Positions 48,901 to 57,551 of a stretch of 64,000 nt of DNA are shown here, one piece after another. The stretch is taken from contig JAHEZJ010000019.1 of NCBI GenBank assembly GCA_023251135.1, positions 51,306 through 115,305 of the forward strand, given 5' to 3'. The stretch's first letter is position 1, and every line of letters starts with the position of its first letter. Below the pieces are notes generated by a model that saw nothing but the letters and a program-made list of their open reading frames with translations, ran no database searches and was not told the origin of the DNA. This stretch comes from Flavobacterium sp. (lineage in GTDB: Bacteria > Bacteroidota > Bacteroidia > Flavobacteriales > Flavobacteriaceae). Position numbers and translations under genes: made by a program.

Positions 48901-51654
48901 ATTCTCTGTGCTTTCAACTCTTGATTTTAGAACTTTCCCATCTAAAACACCATCTACGTTGTTGCTGATTAAGGCTTTTTCAAACGCTGCATCTGGAATT
49001 AAAACATATTCCGGAGCTGTACAGGTTAAAGAATAAGTAACATTTGCATCTTTAGATGTTGTCCATTTCGAATTAGCATAGGCAACATCATCCACAAGTA
49101 CACAGCTTAGACTTGGATTGTTTTTCAAATTGATAGAGCTTATCTGACTATTTTTACCGTTTTGTAGGTTCAAAGTTGTCATTTCAAGATTTGCATTACA
49201 CATTATAGTAGACAAAGCAGTGTTTTTGCTTAGGTCTAGTGTGCTTAGACGATTTGACGGAGCACTTAAGTACACTAAGTTTTTATTTGCAGAAACATCT
49301 AATGAAGTTAATTGATTTGAACCGCAATACAGGTAAAGCAATTTGGTATGTTTTGAAATGTCTAACGAGGTGAGTTGATTGGAAATGCAGCTAAGAACTA
49401 CTAAATTCAAATTATTAGAAATATCGAGAGTGGTCCATTTAAGATTTTGAATGTCCAGCTCCTTCAAGTTTGTATTTTTAGAAATGTTTAAACTTGGTAA
49501 AGAAGTAGATCCGCAATACAAATAAGTTAAGGCCAGATTTGTTGAAAGATCAAGTGAAGCAATTGGGTTATTGCTTATACTTAAGCTTTCCAGAACAGGG
49601 TTCGCAGCGGTACTTAGAACAGAAATTTTATTATAGTTAATACCCAAAGTAGTCAATTTCGGATTCTTAGAAATATCTAAACTGCTAAGTTGATTCCCTG
49701 AAAGATGTAAAGAGGTCAAATTAGTATTTTTAGAAACGTTTATCGCTTTTAGTTTACCATTTCCTCCGGCACCCGTATATGAACTTGCATTACAACTTAA
49801 TGTCTCTAAAGCCTCAAAAGCCTCTATTCCGGTTAAATCAGAAACTGTCGAAGCTTCAATAGTTAACGATTTAACGGTTTTGATCTTCTCAGTCAATACT
49901 TTCCCATCGGCAGCACCTGAATCAATTCCAAGCGCAATAAGTTTACTTTCAAAATTGACATCCGGAATTAGCGTATAGGCACAATCGACACTATAACTGG
50001 CCGATGTATCTTTTGTAGGACTCCAGTTTGTGTTAGCATAAGTTACATTGTCAACCAGTATACAATTTAACTGAGGATTCTGCTTAAAATTAGAAGTTTG
50101 AGCTTGAAGTCTGTCGTTATTCCCATTTTTCAGATTTAAAGAGACCAGCTTATTGTTGTTACATCTTAATGAAATGATCATGCTATTTGATGAAACATCA
50201 AAGTTTGTAAGTTGATTGCTTCCACAGTCTAACTCTTTTAAAAATAAGTTTTTAGAAACGTTTAAAGCCGCAATTTTATTGTTGTACGCGTTTAGAACAG
50301 TCAACTCAGTATTTGCGGAGACATCTAAAGTGGTAATTTGGTTAGTGTAACAAAGTAAGTCGGTTAAGAGCGTATTTTTTGATACATTTAAGCTGGTTAA
50401 CAAATTTTCTCCACAGTATAACTTTGTTAAAGCGGTAGTATTGTCAAGGTTTAAATTGGTTAGTTTATTGCCTGCAACATTTAGTTCCTTTAAGAGTTTA
50501 CTATTCGATATCTCTAAAGAACTTAATTGATTAAAGTTAACATTCACCGATAATAAATTGGTGTTTGTTGACAGATTTAAACTGGTAATTTTATTCGTCT
50601 GCGCATAAAGATTCTGTAAAAGAACATTTGCGGTAAGGTTTAATTCGGTCAGTTGATTTTCGCTAACATCCAGTCTGGTTAATTTTTTGTTCTGTGATAA
50701 ATCGATCTTTGTTAATTGATTTCTTTTACAAGATAAATAGGTGAGCGATGTAAAGGCTTCAATCCCGGTTAAGTCAGAAATAAGCCTGCTTTCAACTTCT
50801 AACGAGGTTACAGAAGCCACATTTGCCGTTGGTATTTTTCCGTCAGGATTACCTGAATCAAGACCCAGGCTGATCAGTTTGTTTTCGAAATTGATATCCG
50901 GAATCAAGGTAGTAGCGGCACAATCTGTACTGAAACTTGCTATTCCGTCTTTTTCGTTAGACCAATTCGCATTAGCATCTCCCTCGTTATCTACCTGAAT
51001 ACATTTTAGATCCGGGTTTAATCTGAAGCCTACATTGATAAGGAAAAAATTCTTTCCGTTTTGTATATTCAAACTGGTTAGTTTATTTAAGGAACACTGT
51101 ATGGTAGTTAGTTTAACATGTTTAACGAGGTTAAGATTCTCTAGCAAATTATCATAACACGTCAAGTTAGACAGATTCAGGTTGGAAGACAAGTCGAGAA
51201 CCTTGATTTTATTTTTGGCACAATTTAAACTGGTTAGCATCAATTGATTAGAGGTGTTGATGCTTGTAAGTTGATTGTCGTCACAAGAAAGGGTTGTAAG
51301 TGCTTGGTTGTTAGATAGATTTATTGTGGTTAGAAGGTTCTTGGAACAATCTAAATTATCCAATAGAGTATTTTTAGACAAATTTAACTGTGTCAATCTG
51401 TTAGAGGAACAACTTAGTCTTTTTAAACTAATAAAATCTTCAATTCCGGTAAGGTCAGTGATGGAGCTGTTATCAACAAACAAAGTAGTGATACCAGCTA
51501 CATTGGATTTTAAAACTTTCCCGTCGGGAGCACCTGAATCAAAGCCCAGACTTATTAGCTTGTTTTCAAAGTTCACATCAGGAATTGAAGTGTACTGTTG
51601 TGCATGAATCGAAAAACTTGCTAACAACAGTAAGAAGAGTAGTTTTGTTCTCAT
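45931..51654 (-). CDS. Giant secreted LRR protein with T9SS type A sorting domain, 1907 aa
   Basis: Signal peptide (MRTKLLFLLLLASFSIHAQ), then six LRR blocks in a row. Each has an IPDxNFExKLIxLGxD cap, about 5, 9, 9, 7, 3 and 9 units of 21 residues (about 42 in all), and an NGxN...NPxLxCIxVDD closing cap. The GKNGK-type loops in some opening caps (DxDGxNG) look like short calcium-binding turns. The last ~240 residues are nearly identical to those of the 1081-residue paralogue, including the type A sorting domain (SAYPNPTSGSFEIEIP ... YIKIIKK). Unlike that paralogue it lacks the N-terminal jelly roll. A large extracellular binding protein; ligand unknown. Confidence 0.88.
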   Translation of the reverse strand: MRTKLLFLLLLASFSIHAQQYTSIPDVNFENKLISLGFDSGAPDGKVLKSNVAGITTLFVDNSSITDLTGIEDFISLKRLSCSSNRLTQLNLSKNTLLDNLDCSKNLLTTINLSNNQALTTLSCDDNQLTSINTSNQLMLTSLNCAKNKIKVLDLSSNLNLSNLTCYDNLLENLNLVKHVKLTTIQCSLNKLTSLNIQNGKNFFLINVGFRLNPDLKCIQVDNEGDANANWSNEKDGIASFSTDCAATTLIPDINFENKLISLGLDSGNPDGKIPTANVASVTSLEVESRLISDLTGIEAFTSLTYLSCKRNQLTKIDLSQNKKLTRLDVSENQLTELNLTANVLLQNLYAQTNKITSLNLSTNTNLLSVNVNFNQLSSLEISNSKLLKELNVAGNKLTNLNLDNTTALTKLYCGENLLTSLNVSKNTLLTDLLCYTNQITTLDVSANTELTVLNAYNNKIAALNVSKNLFLKELDCGSNQLTNFDVSSNSMIISLRCNNNKLVSLNLKNGNNDRLQAQTSNFKQNPQLNCILVDNVTYANTNWSPTKDTSASYSVDCAYTLIPDVNFESKLIALGIDSGAADGKVLTEKIKTVKSLTIEASTVSDLTGIEAFEALETLSCNASSYTGAGGNGKLKAINVSKNTNLTSLHLSGNQLSSLDISKNPKLTTLGINYNKISVLSTAANPVLESLSISNNPIASLDLSTNLALTYLYCGSTSLPSLNISKNTNLKELDIQNLKWTTLDISNNLNLVVLSCISNQLTSLDISKHTKLLYLYCGSNQLTSLDVSANKNLVYLSAPSNRLSTLDLSKNTALSTIMCNANLEMTTLNLQNGKNSQISSINLKNNPSLSCVLVDDVAYANSKWTTSKDANVTYSLTCTAPEYVLIPDAAFEKALISNNVDGVLDGKVLKSRVESTENLYFNGGLVTDLTGLEYFKNLKSLDCSATNYSTPSKLTKLDISALKNLTYLDCSYNNITTLDTSNNLSLEILSVTKNKISKVDLSKNTALKSLDIRQNPLVELNVTKNTALVTLSGSETGIKTLDVSNNTNLQYLGVERNDLKILDLSKNTKLGSLYCEFNDLRTLDVSKNTLLTAVSCAYNSNLTYLNLKNGNNKNFSTNTFAYAGFVNTKLTCIEVDDVAYSNANWAKFKDATASYSNSCPVVAAYTAIPDSNFEDKLIALQIDQDGKNGKVLTASIINVTSLNVSNSNIKDLTGIKDFNSLTSLNCSKNQLSELPVYYNTLLTNVNCSSNNIQTLDVSRNTLLLTLSASFNKITNLDVSKNKSLKEFDCAGNNLYSLNVKNGNNANMQRMIFGNFTENPNLLCIQVDDAAFSTAKWLAKDSQASYSTGTCPENVQYTLIPDSNFEKVLIKKGIDKDGENGKIATSSIKNLQELDVTDSTYKITDLKGIEDFTALEKLTCYNGAITKIDLSNNLKLKYIDLRENKISSLDLSKNTAIESVTFGFNNLTAIDLSANKALKTLRLNNNQITTIDVSQNLALEDLEVGSNQLTNIDVAANLALKKLAIYGNKIAVVNTFKNAELTTLSAFSTELKAVDVSKNKALTYLNVKKCQLTTLDVSNNTLLTGLEVSENKIGAIDVSQNPLLTTLTVNSNQLTSLNLKNGKNTLLNNNYVSFSSNPKLYCIMVDDVNYAKTNWPYSKDAFATYNTECTGELSLPANNFTIETKSESCLGENNGEISITGKATFAYTATINDKSYTFANNSLKVTALAPGSYKIKITIPDVIFEQNFTVTIAKGATITGKSSVTAKTVNVEITEGTAPFTVFVNGTEQFQTDETAFSVDVTKNGLVEVATAKACEGVFAKKVSVSDFESQTLSAYPNPTSGSFEIEIPSTKKEVKIELYNFSGQLVSTKTYTIENGKVLLNLDNQLSGIYAAKIYLETPEYIKIIKK

Positions 51655-51679
51655 AGATTAGATTTATAGTTAGGTCGGG

Positions 51680-51724
51680 CAAGTGTACAAAATGAAACTG
51701 ATATTTCCTTACGGGAAGACGTAA
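51680..51724 (-). promoter_or_regulatory. Promoter and operator of LRR gene 2
   Basis: TTACG-N6-CGTAA at 51709-51724, then a 21-bp spacer to TACACTTG (51680-51687, minus strand), the same geometry as for LRR gene 1. Confidence 0.6.
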
Positions 51725-51763
51725 TCTGCAGAATTTAAATGGTTAACATAAAAAAGGCATAAA

Positions 51764-51801
51764 AAAAATCCCATTTTCGTTTGAATGAAAATGGGATTTT
51801 T
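51764..51801. terminator. Terminator, LRR unit 3
   Basis: AAAAATCCCATTTTC (51764-51778) pairs with GAAAATGGGATTTTT (51787-51801). Relative to units 1 and 2 two stem positions changed on both arms (CTG/CAG became CCA/TGG), so pairing is kept. Confidence 0.85.
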
Positions 51802-51818
51802 GCTTTAGTTAAATGGGA

Positions 51819-54800
51819 TTACTCTACCACAATTTTTTTCGCCGAAGCTGCTTCCTGATGAATTAAATACAGGTAGTAAACTCCTTTTGGCAAATCAGAT
51901 AAATTGATGGTATTATTGGTATTATCCGGGTTTAGGGTGAATGATTTCACCAATTGTCCTAATGCGTTATAAACAGTTGCTTTCTCCAAAGTAATATTGC
52001 TAATGTTTACTTCGCCTTTGGTTGGGTTTGGATATAAAATTACATTATTAAGAACAGTTTCTTCAATACCCAGCGTAGCACAAGTTGCCGAATAAATGGC
52101 TGTTGGTTCTTTAATTTTAGACCAGTTTGCATTAGAATAATCTGGATCATCTACTTTGATACAGCTCAATTTGTCCAGACCAAGAAAAGAGGTGGTGATC
52201 GCATTTGCTGCGTTTTTGCCTGTTTCAGATGCTACGATAAAATTCCTGTTATTACCATTTTGAAGGTTTAAGGAAATTAACGGATTGTTTGCAACATAGA
52301 TAACTTTTAGATTTCTGTTTTTAGAGAGATCAAGAGTGGTGATTTGATTAAAAGCGGCATTTAATGTTTCTAAAGCCACATTTTTGCTAAGATCTAAAGA
52401 CGTTAGTTGATTGTTTTCACAGTTTAAATGTACTAACGAAGTAAAGTTTTCGATACCAGACAAATCGGTAATGTTGCTATTGGAGAGATCCAAAGAGGTA
52501 ATAGCCGTCACATCTGCAATGGTGATTTTACCGTTTAGTCCGTCGGTATCAATTCCTAAATCAATTAATCTTTGTTCAAAGTTTTGATTTGGAATCAAGG
52601 CAAATTCTGCCGTACAGCTTGTGTTGTAAGTAGCGGTGGCATCTTTTTGAGTGGACCAGTTCGCGTTGGAATACCCAGCATTATCGACCTGAATACACGT
52701 TAAATTTGGATTGTTTCTAAAATCTACATTGTAAATAATAAAACCCGGATTTGGATTGTAAGGCTCTAAAAGAGTATTGTTTCCATTCTTTACATTTAAA
52801 TAAATAAGTTTATTAGACGCACATTTAAAGGTACGAAGGTTTGGATTTAAGGAAACATCCAGGGTTGTCAGTTGATTATTACTGCAATCCAGCAAACCTA
52901 ATTTGGTGTTTTTTGAAACATCCAGTCTGCTTAGCTTATTATTGTCACAATAGAAATAATTTAATTTCAGGTTTTTAGAAACATCTAAAGCTGTTATCGT
53001 ATTATAAGTACAGTCGAAAGTCTCCAGATTAGTATTGGAAGACACGTCAATGCTCGTTAATTGATTTCCGTAAACAAGAAATCTTGTCAAGGCTAAATTT
53101 TTAGAGACATCTATATTCGTCAGTTTGTTGGTATTGCAAATTAAACTGGTTAGAGCTGTGTTTTTAGTGACATCTAAAGTTGTAAAAAGGTTATTTCCAG
53201 ACCATAACTCATTTAAAGCGGTGTTTTTACTAATGTCTAAATTAGACAATTGGTTTGAAGTACAGGTCAACGACTTCAATTCTGTATTCTTTGAGACGTC
53301 TAAAAGAGCTATTTTATTATAACCACAATCTAATTTAGTTAACAAAGTATTTTGTGTAACATCTAAAATTGCGATCTGATTGGAAGCACATTGTAGCGTT
53401 ACTAAGGCTTTGCTTTTTGAAACATCTAATGTTTGTAATCCGTTAGAATAACAATTTAAATAGGTCAAAGCTGTATTTTTTGACACGTCTAATTTAGCTA
53501 CCAAATAATTGTTGTTGCTGTCTAAATGAGTTAAGGCTGTGTTTTCTGAAACATCTAATGTTTTTAACTGATAATTACCATAACATTCTAACTTGGTCAA
53601 AGCTTTGAAACCCTGAATTCCGGTTAAATCGGTTATAGAGCTATAGGAAACATTCAAAGAAGTTACGGTGTCGATGTTTGAAGTTAAAACCTTTCCATCA
53701 GCAACGCCGGAATCAATACCTAATGAAATCAGTTTGTTCTCAAAATTCACATCAGGGATAAGCGTATACAAATCAGAAGAGGAACATGACAATGAAAAAC
53801 GGGCAGTTGCATCTTTAGCCTTAGCCCAATTTGCGTTGGCATAAGTTACGTCGTCTACCTCAATACAACTAAGATTTGGATTTTTAACAAGTGTTAAAAT
53901 AGAACTGTTTAATAAGGTGTTTTTTCCGTTTTTCAAATTTAAAGAAGACAAATCATTCCAATCGCAGAAAAATGAAATCAGGGCCGGATTTTTAGAAAGA
54001 TCTAAGTCTTTTAATCGATTTGAGCTGCAGGAGAAGTAGTTCAAATTACTATTTTTAGAAACATCTAATGTGGTTAAAAAGTTTGAATTACATTGGAATT
54101 GTGCTAAATTGCTGTTTTTGGAGACGTCTATAACCGCTAATTTATTAAAACCACAATCGAAGTTTTTTAATAAAACATTTTTAGAAACATCTAATGTACT
54201 AATGTCGTTTGCGCCACAAAACATAGAAACTAGCTCAATATTGGCGGTTATATTTAATGCTGATAATCGGTTTGAACTACACCATAAAATATTTAAAGCT
54301 GTGTTTTTAGAAAGATCTAAACTGGTGATCTGATTGCTGCTGCAATCTAACGTAGTTAACAATGTATTTTTGGAGACATCCAAACTAGTTAATTTTCCCT
54401 CTCCGCGGGTGTTCGAATTTCCATCAAGACCACTACAGCGCAAGCTGGTCAGTAAAGTATTTTGGGTTACGTCTAAACTTAACAGCTGTTTTGAACTACA
54501 ATTCAGACTGGTTAATAAAGTGTTTTTTGATACATCTAAACTTGTCATGTAATTTCGACTACAGTCCAGTGTTTTCAAAGCGCTAAAGCTTTGAATCCCG
54601 GTTAAATCCTGTATGGAGCTCGATGAAACGTCTAGAGAAATTACAGTCTTAATCTTTGAAGTTAAAACTTTTCCATCTGCAATACCGGAATCAATACCCA
54701 AAGCGATTAATTTCTTTTCAAAATTAAGATCAGGAATAGCAGTGTAATAAGGATCACAGACGGTCAAATAATTAGCGGTAGCGTCTTTTTTGCTTCCCCA

Positions 54801-57260
54801 GTTTGTATTCGAATACGCAACATTGTCTACTTGTATGCACGTTAAATTAGGGTTGTTTGTAAAATCGATATAGCTTGATAATGAAGTGTTTTTTCCGTTC
54901 TTTAAGTTGAAATCGGTTAATTGATTCGATTTACAGGACAGAGCGGTAAGTGCTGTGTTTTTAGAAACATCAAGACTGGTTAGTTTATTAAAATTACAGT
55001 CGATATTGTAAAGCGCAATGTTTTTAGAAACATTCAGAGAGGTCAGTTTATTTGATTCGCATCGTAAATCTAAAAGAGCAGTATTTTTAGAAAGATCAAG
55101 AGTGGTCAAATCATTAGATCCGCAGAACAATTGAGTCAGGAGCGTATTTTTAGAAACATCCAAACTTGTCAATTGATTTGAAATAGCATACAATTCTGTT
55201 AGTTTAACATGTTTCGTGATATCGATAGTTTTTAAAGGATTCGAACTAACACGCAAAGAAGTCAAATCTAAATTTTTAGTAATATCCAGTTCCGAAAATT
55301 GATTGTTTTGGCACCATAAACCCGTGAGTTTAGTATTTTTAGTGACATCAAGCGTTTTTAATAAATTACCATTACAATCTAATTTAGTCAACGCGAGGTT
55401 ATGAGATACATCCAGACTTGTTAATTGATTGTACCTGCAATCTAAATAAGTCAAATCAAGGTTTTGAGTAACGTCCAGAGTCGTTAATCGATTAGGGCTA
55501 TTGATCGTGGAATCGCAGGATAAATAAATCAATTTGACATTTTTAGTTACATCCAGGCTCACTAAAGGGTTATTGCCGGTATACAAGGTGGTCAGGTTTA
55601 CATTTTTAGTAACATCCAGATTGGTCAATTGGTTGGAGTCGCAGTATAATTCATTTAAGGCTAAATTTTTACTAACATTCAGATTGGTTAATTGATTAGA
55701 GTAACAAACCAATTGAGTTAAGGAAGTGAAACCCTCTATCCCTGTTAAATCGGTGATATCACTAGAGGCAACATTTAGCGTTTTGACAGCCGAAATTCTT
55801 GATGTTTGAACTTTTCCGTTCATACCGTCATCGTCAATGCCTAATGCAATTAACTTATTTTCAAAAAGAGGATCGGGGATAAGCGTGTACGATCCGCAAC
55901 TATTATTAAAAACAGCTGCTGCGTCTTTTTTTGCACTCCAGTTGCTAGTGGAATAGAAAACGTCATCTACCTCAATACAAGTTAAATTCGGATTGTTGGT
56001 AAAGAGAATATCGTTGCTTACAAAAGCACTGTTATTTCCGTTTTTTAAATTTAAATAATAAAGCGCATTATTCTCACATCGCAAAGAGGTGATAAGCGGA
56101 TTTTTAGAAATATCAATAGATTTTATTTGGTTAGAACTGCAATTTAGAGCTTGTAATTTGGTAAAGTATTCAATTCCGGATAAATCTGTAATTAAACTGT
56201 TTGAAAGGTCAAGTGTCGTTATATTGCTAATACTTGCAGTTGAAACAAATCCATTTTTACCATCTGTATCAATACCCAGACTGATTAATTTGTCTTCAAA
56301 TTTTTCATCCGGAATCCTAGTGATACCGGCGCAGCTTACTTCAGAATATAAACCACCTGTTTTATTAAGGGTTGGCCAGTTTTTGTTTGAAAAAGTGGCA
56401 TTATCTACCTGAATACAGGATAATTTAGAATTGTACGTAAAATCTAAATTATAACCGTTGATGTAATTATTACCACCGTTTTTTAAGTTTATAGAGGTTA
56501 ATTCGTTGAAACTGCAATTTAATCGGGTTAGAACTCTGTTTTTAGATAAATCAAGTGTTGTTAATCGATTGGAATAACAAATTAAATCTGTTAAAGATAT
56601 ATTTTGGGTTACATTCAGGCTGGTAAGGCTATTTTGCGAACAATCTAAACGGGCTAAACTTGTGTTTCGGGAGGTATTGATACTACTAAGTTTGTTTTCC
56701 TGACAATAAAGGGATTCTAGTTTAGTGTTTTTAGTCAGATCCAAAACCGTTAGTTGATTTTGTCTTAGGTTTAAACTCCGTAGTTGGAAATTTAGCGAAA
56801 CATTCAATCCGGTTAACTTATTTACATCGCAGGATAGATTGACGAGCTCCGCATTGTTAGAAACGTCCAGATTTGTCAGTTGATTGGATCGACAGTTTAA
56901 AGTAATAAGATTCCTGTTTTTTGTAACGTCAAGTGTCGTTAAACTATTGTTATTACAGTACAAAGCAGCCAGCAGCGTATTTTTGGAAACATCCAGACTA
57001 CTCAGTTTATTAGAATAACAAGACAAATCCGTCAAAGAGACAAAATCCTGAATTCCGGTTAAATCAGAAATATCGCTTGAAATTACATTCAAAGAAGTCA
57101 GATTTGAGATTTTTGAAGTAAGTACTTGTCCATCAGTAGCACCGGAGTCAATCCCTAAAGCGATTAACTTTTTTTCAAAGTTAATGTCCGGGATTGCGGT
57201 ATATTGAGCATAAATAGAAAAGTTTGCCAATAACAGCAACAAAAGTAGTTTTGTTCTCAT
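51819..57260 (-). CDS. Giant secreted LRR protein with T9SS type A sorting domain, 1813 aa
   Basis: Signal peptide (MRTKLLLLLLLANFSIYAQ), then six capped LRR blocks with about 8, 1, 12, 9, 12 and 2 units of 21 residues (about 44). The consensus LTSLDVSKNTALTxLxCxSNQ is even more regular than in the paralogues. The C-terminus differs: it lacks the ESCLGENNGE region and ends with another type A sorting domain (VILYPNPTKGEVNISN ... SAKKIVVE). No fibronectin-like lipoprotein gene follows; the terminator comes directly after the stop. It shares the upstream operator and promoter layout with the other two LRR genes. Confidence 0.88.
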   Translation of the reverse strand: MRTKLLLLLLLANFSIYAQYTAIPDINFEKKLIALGIDSGATDGQVLTSKISNLTSLNVISSDISDLTGIQDFVSLTDLSCYSNKLSSLDVSKNTLLAALYCNNNSLTTLDVTKNRNLITLNCRSNQLTNLDVSNNAELVNLSCDVNKLTGLNVSLNFQLRSLNLRQNQLTVLDLTKNTKLESLYCQENKLSSINTSRNTSLARLDCSQNSLTSLNVTQNISLTDLICYSNRLTTLDLSKNRVLTRLNCSFNELTSINLKNGGNNYINGYNLDFTYNSKLSCIQVDNATFSNKNWPTLNKTGGLYSEVSCAGITRIPDEKFEDKLISLGIDTDGKNGFVSTASISNITTLDLSNSLITDLSGIEYFTKLQALNCSSNQIKSIDISKNPLITSLRCENNALYYLNLKNGNNSAFVSNDILFTNNPNLTCIEVDDVFYSTSNWSAKKDAAAVFNNSCGSYTLIPDPLFENKLIALGIDDDGMNGKVQTSRISAVKTLNVASSDITDLTGIEGFTSLTQLVCYSNQLTNLNVSKNLALNELYCDSNQLTNLDVTKNVNLTTLYTGNNPLVSLDVTKNVKLIYLSCDSTINSPNRLTTLDVTQNLDLTYLDCRYNQLTSLDVSHNLALTKLDCNGNLLKTLDVTKNTKLTGLWCQNNQFSELDITKNLDLTSLRVSSNPLKTIDITKHVKLTELYAISNQLTSLDVSKNTLLTQLFCGSNDLTTLDLSKNTALLDLRCESNKLTSLNVSKNIALYNIDCNFNKLTSLDVSKNTALTALSCKSNQLTDFNLKNGKNTSLSSYIDFTNNPNLTCIQVDNVAYSNTNWGSKKDATANYLTVCDPYYTAIPDLNFEKKLIALGIDSGIADGKVLTSKIKTVISLDVSSSSIQDLTGIQSFSALKTLDCSRNYMTSLDVSKNTLLTSLNCSSKQLLSLDVTQNTLLTSLRCSGLDGNSNTRGEGKLTSLDVSKNTLLTTLDCSSNQITSLDLSKNTALNILWCSSNRLSALNITANIELVSMFCGANDISTLDVSKNVLLKNFDCGFNKLAVIDVSKNSNLAQFQCNSNFLTTLDVSKNSNLNYFSCSSNRLKDLDLSKNPALISFFCDWNDLSSLNLKNGKNTLLNSSILTLVKNPNLSCIEVDDVTYANANWAKAKDATARFSLSCSSSDLYTLIPDVNFENKLISLGIDSGVADGKVLTSNIDTVTSLNVSYSSITDLTGIQGFKALTKLECYGNYQLKTLDVSENTALTHLDSNNNYLVAKLDVSKNTALTYLNCYSNGLQTLDVSKSKALVTLQCASNQIAILDVTQNTLLTKLDCGYNKIALLDVSKNTELKSLTCTSNQLSNLDISKNTALNELWSGNNLFTTLDVTKNTALTSLICNTNKLTNIDVSKNLALTRFLVYGNQLTSIDVSSNTNLETFDCTYNTITALDVSKNLKLNYFYCDNNKLSRLDVSKNTKLGLLDCSNNQLTTLDVSLNPNLRTFKCASNKLIYLNVKNGNNTLLEPYNPNPGFIIYNVDFRNNPNLTCIQVDNAGYSNANWSTQKDATATYNTSCTAEFALIPNQNFEQRLIDLGIDTDGLNGKITIADVTAITSLDLSNSNITDLSGIENFTSLVHLNCENNQLTSLDLSKNVALETLNAAFNQITTLDLSKNRNLKVIYVANNPLISLNLQNGNNRNFIVASETGKNAANAITTSFLGLDKLSCIKVDDPDYSNANWSKIKEPTAIYSATCATLGIEETVLNNVILYPNPTKGEVNISNITLEKATVYNALGQLVKSFTLNPDNTNNTINLSDLPKGVYYLYLIHQEAASAKKIVVE

Positions 57261-57285
57261 AGATTAGAGTTAGGATTAGGTCGAA

Positions 57286-57330
57286 CAAGTGTACAAAATA
57301 CAAATGGTATTTCCTTACGGGAACACGTAT
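57286..57330 (-). promoter_or_regulatory. Promoter and operator of LRR gene 3
   Basis: TTACG-N6-CGTAT at 57315-57330 with the same 21-bp spacer to TACACTTG (57286-57293, minus strand). The flanks have diverged more than between copies 1 and 2, while these two elements are kept. Confidence 0.6.
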
Positions 57331-57551
57331 TGAGCAACTTATCTTTAAAGTTTAAAAGCCAGAGAATCAATTAGTCGTTTTTTTAAAGAGGTTAATGAGA
57401 TCAGAATTTTTGATACGGAAGGGATTACAAGGCTCTTAAGGTTTCTTAAATGTTAAGGCAAAAATCATAAGACAGTGTTAATCGTTAGTTTTATGTAACA
57501 AAAAATCATAATTTAGGCGCATATTTAACTTTACAATATTTATTTAGATAC

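Noticed and set aside
42170-57000. Many 65-115-codon rightward ORFs inside the LRR genes
   Set aside because: They are the antisense of regular 63-bp repeats, which keep the opposite strand open; they recur with the repeat period and have no starts or domains of their own.
45931-57260. Regular 63-bp periodicity suggesting a CRISPR or satellite array
   Set aside because: The period encodes a 21-residue protein repeat in one continuous frame; no spacers, no palindromic repeat and no cas genes.
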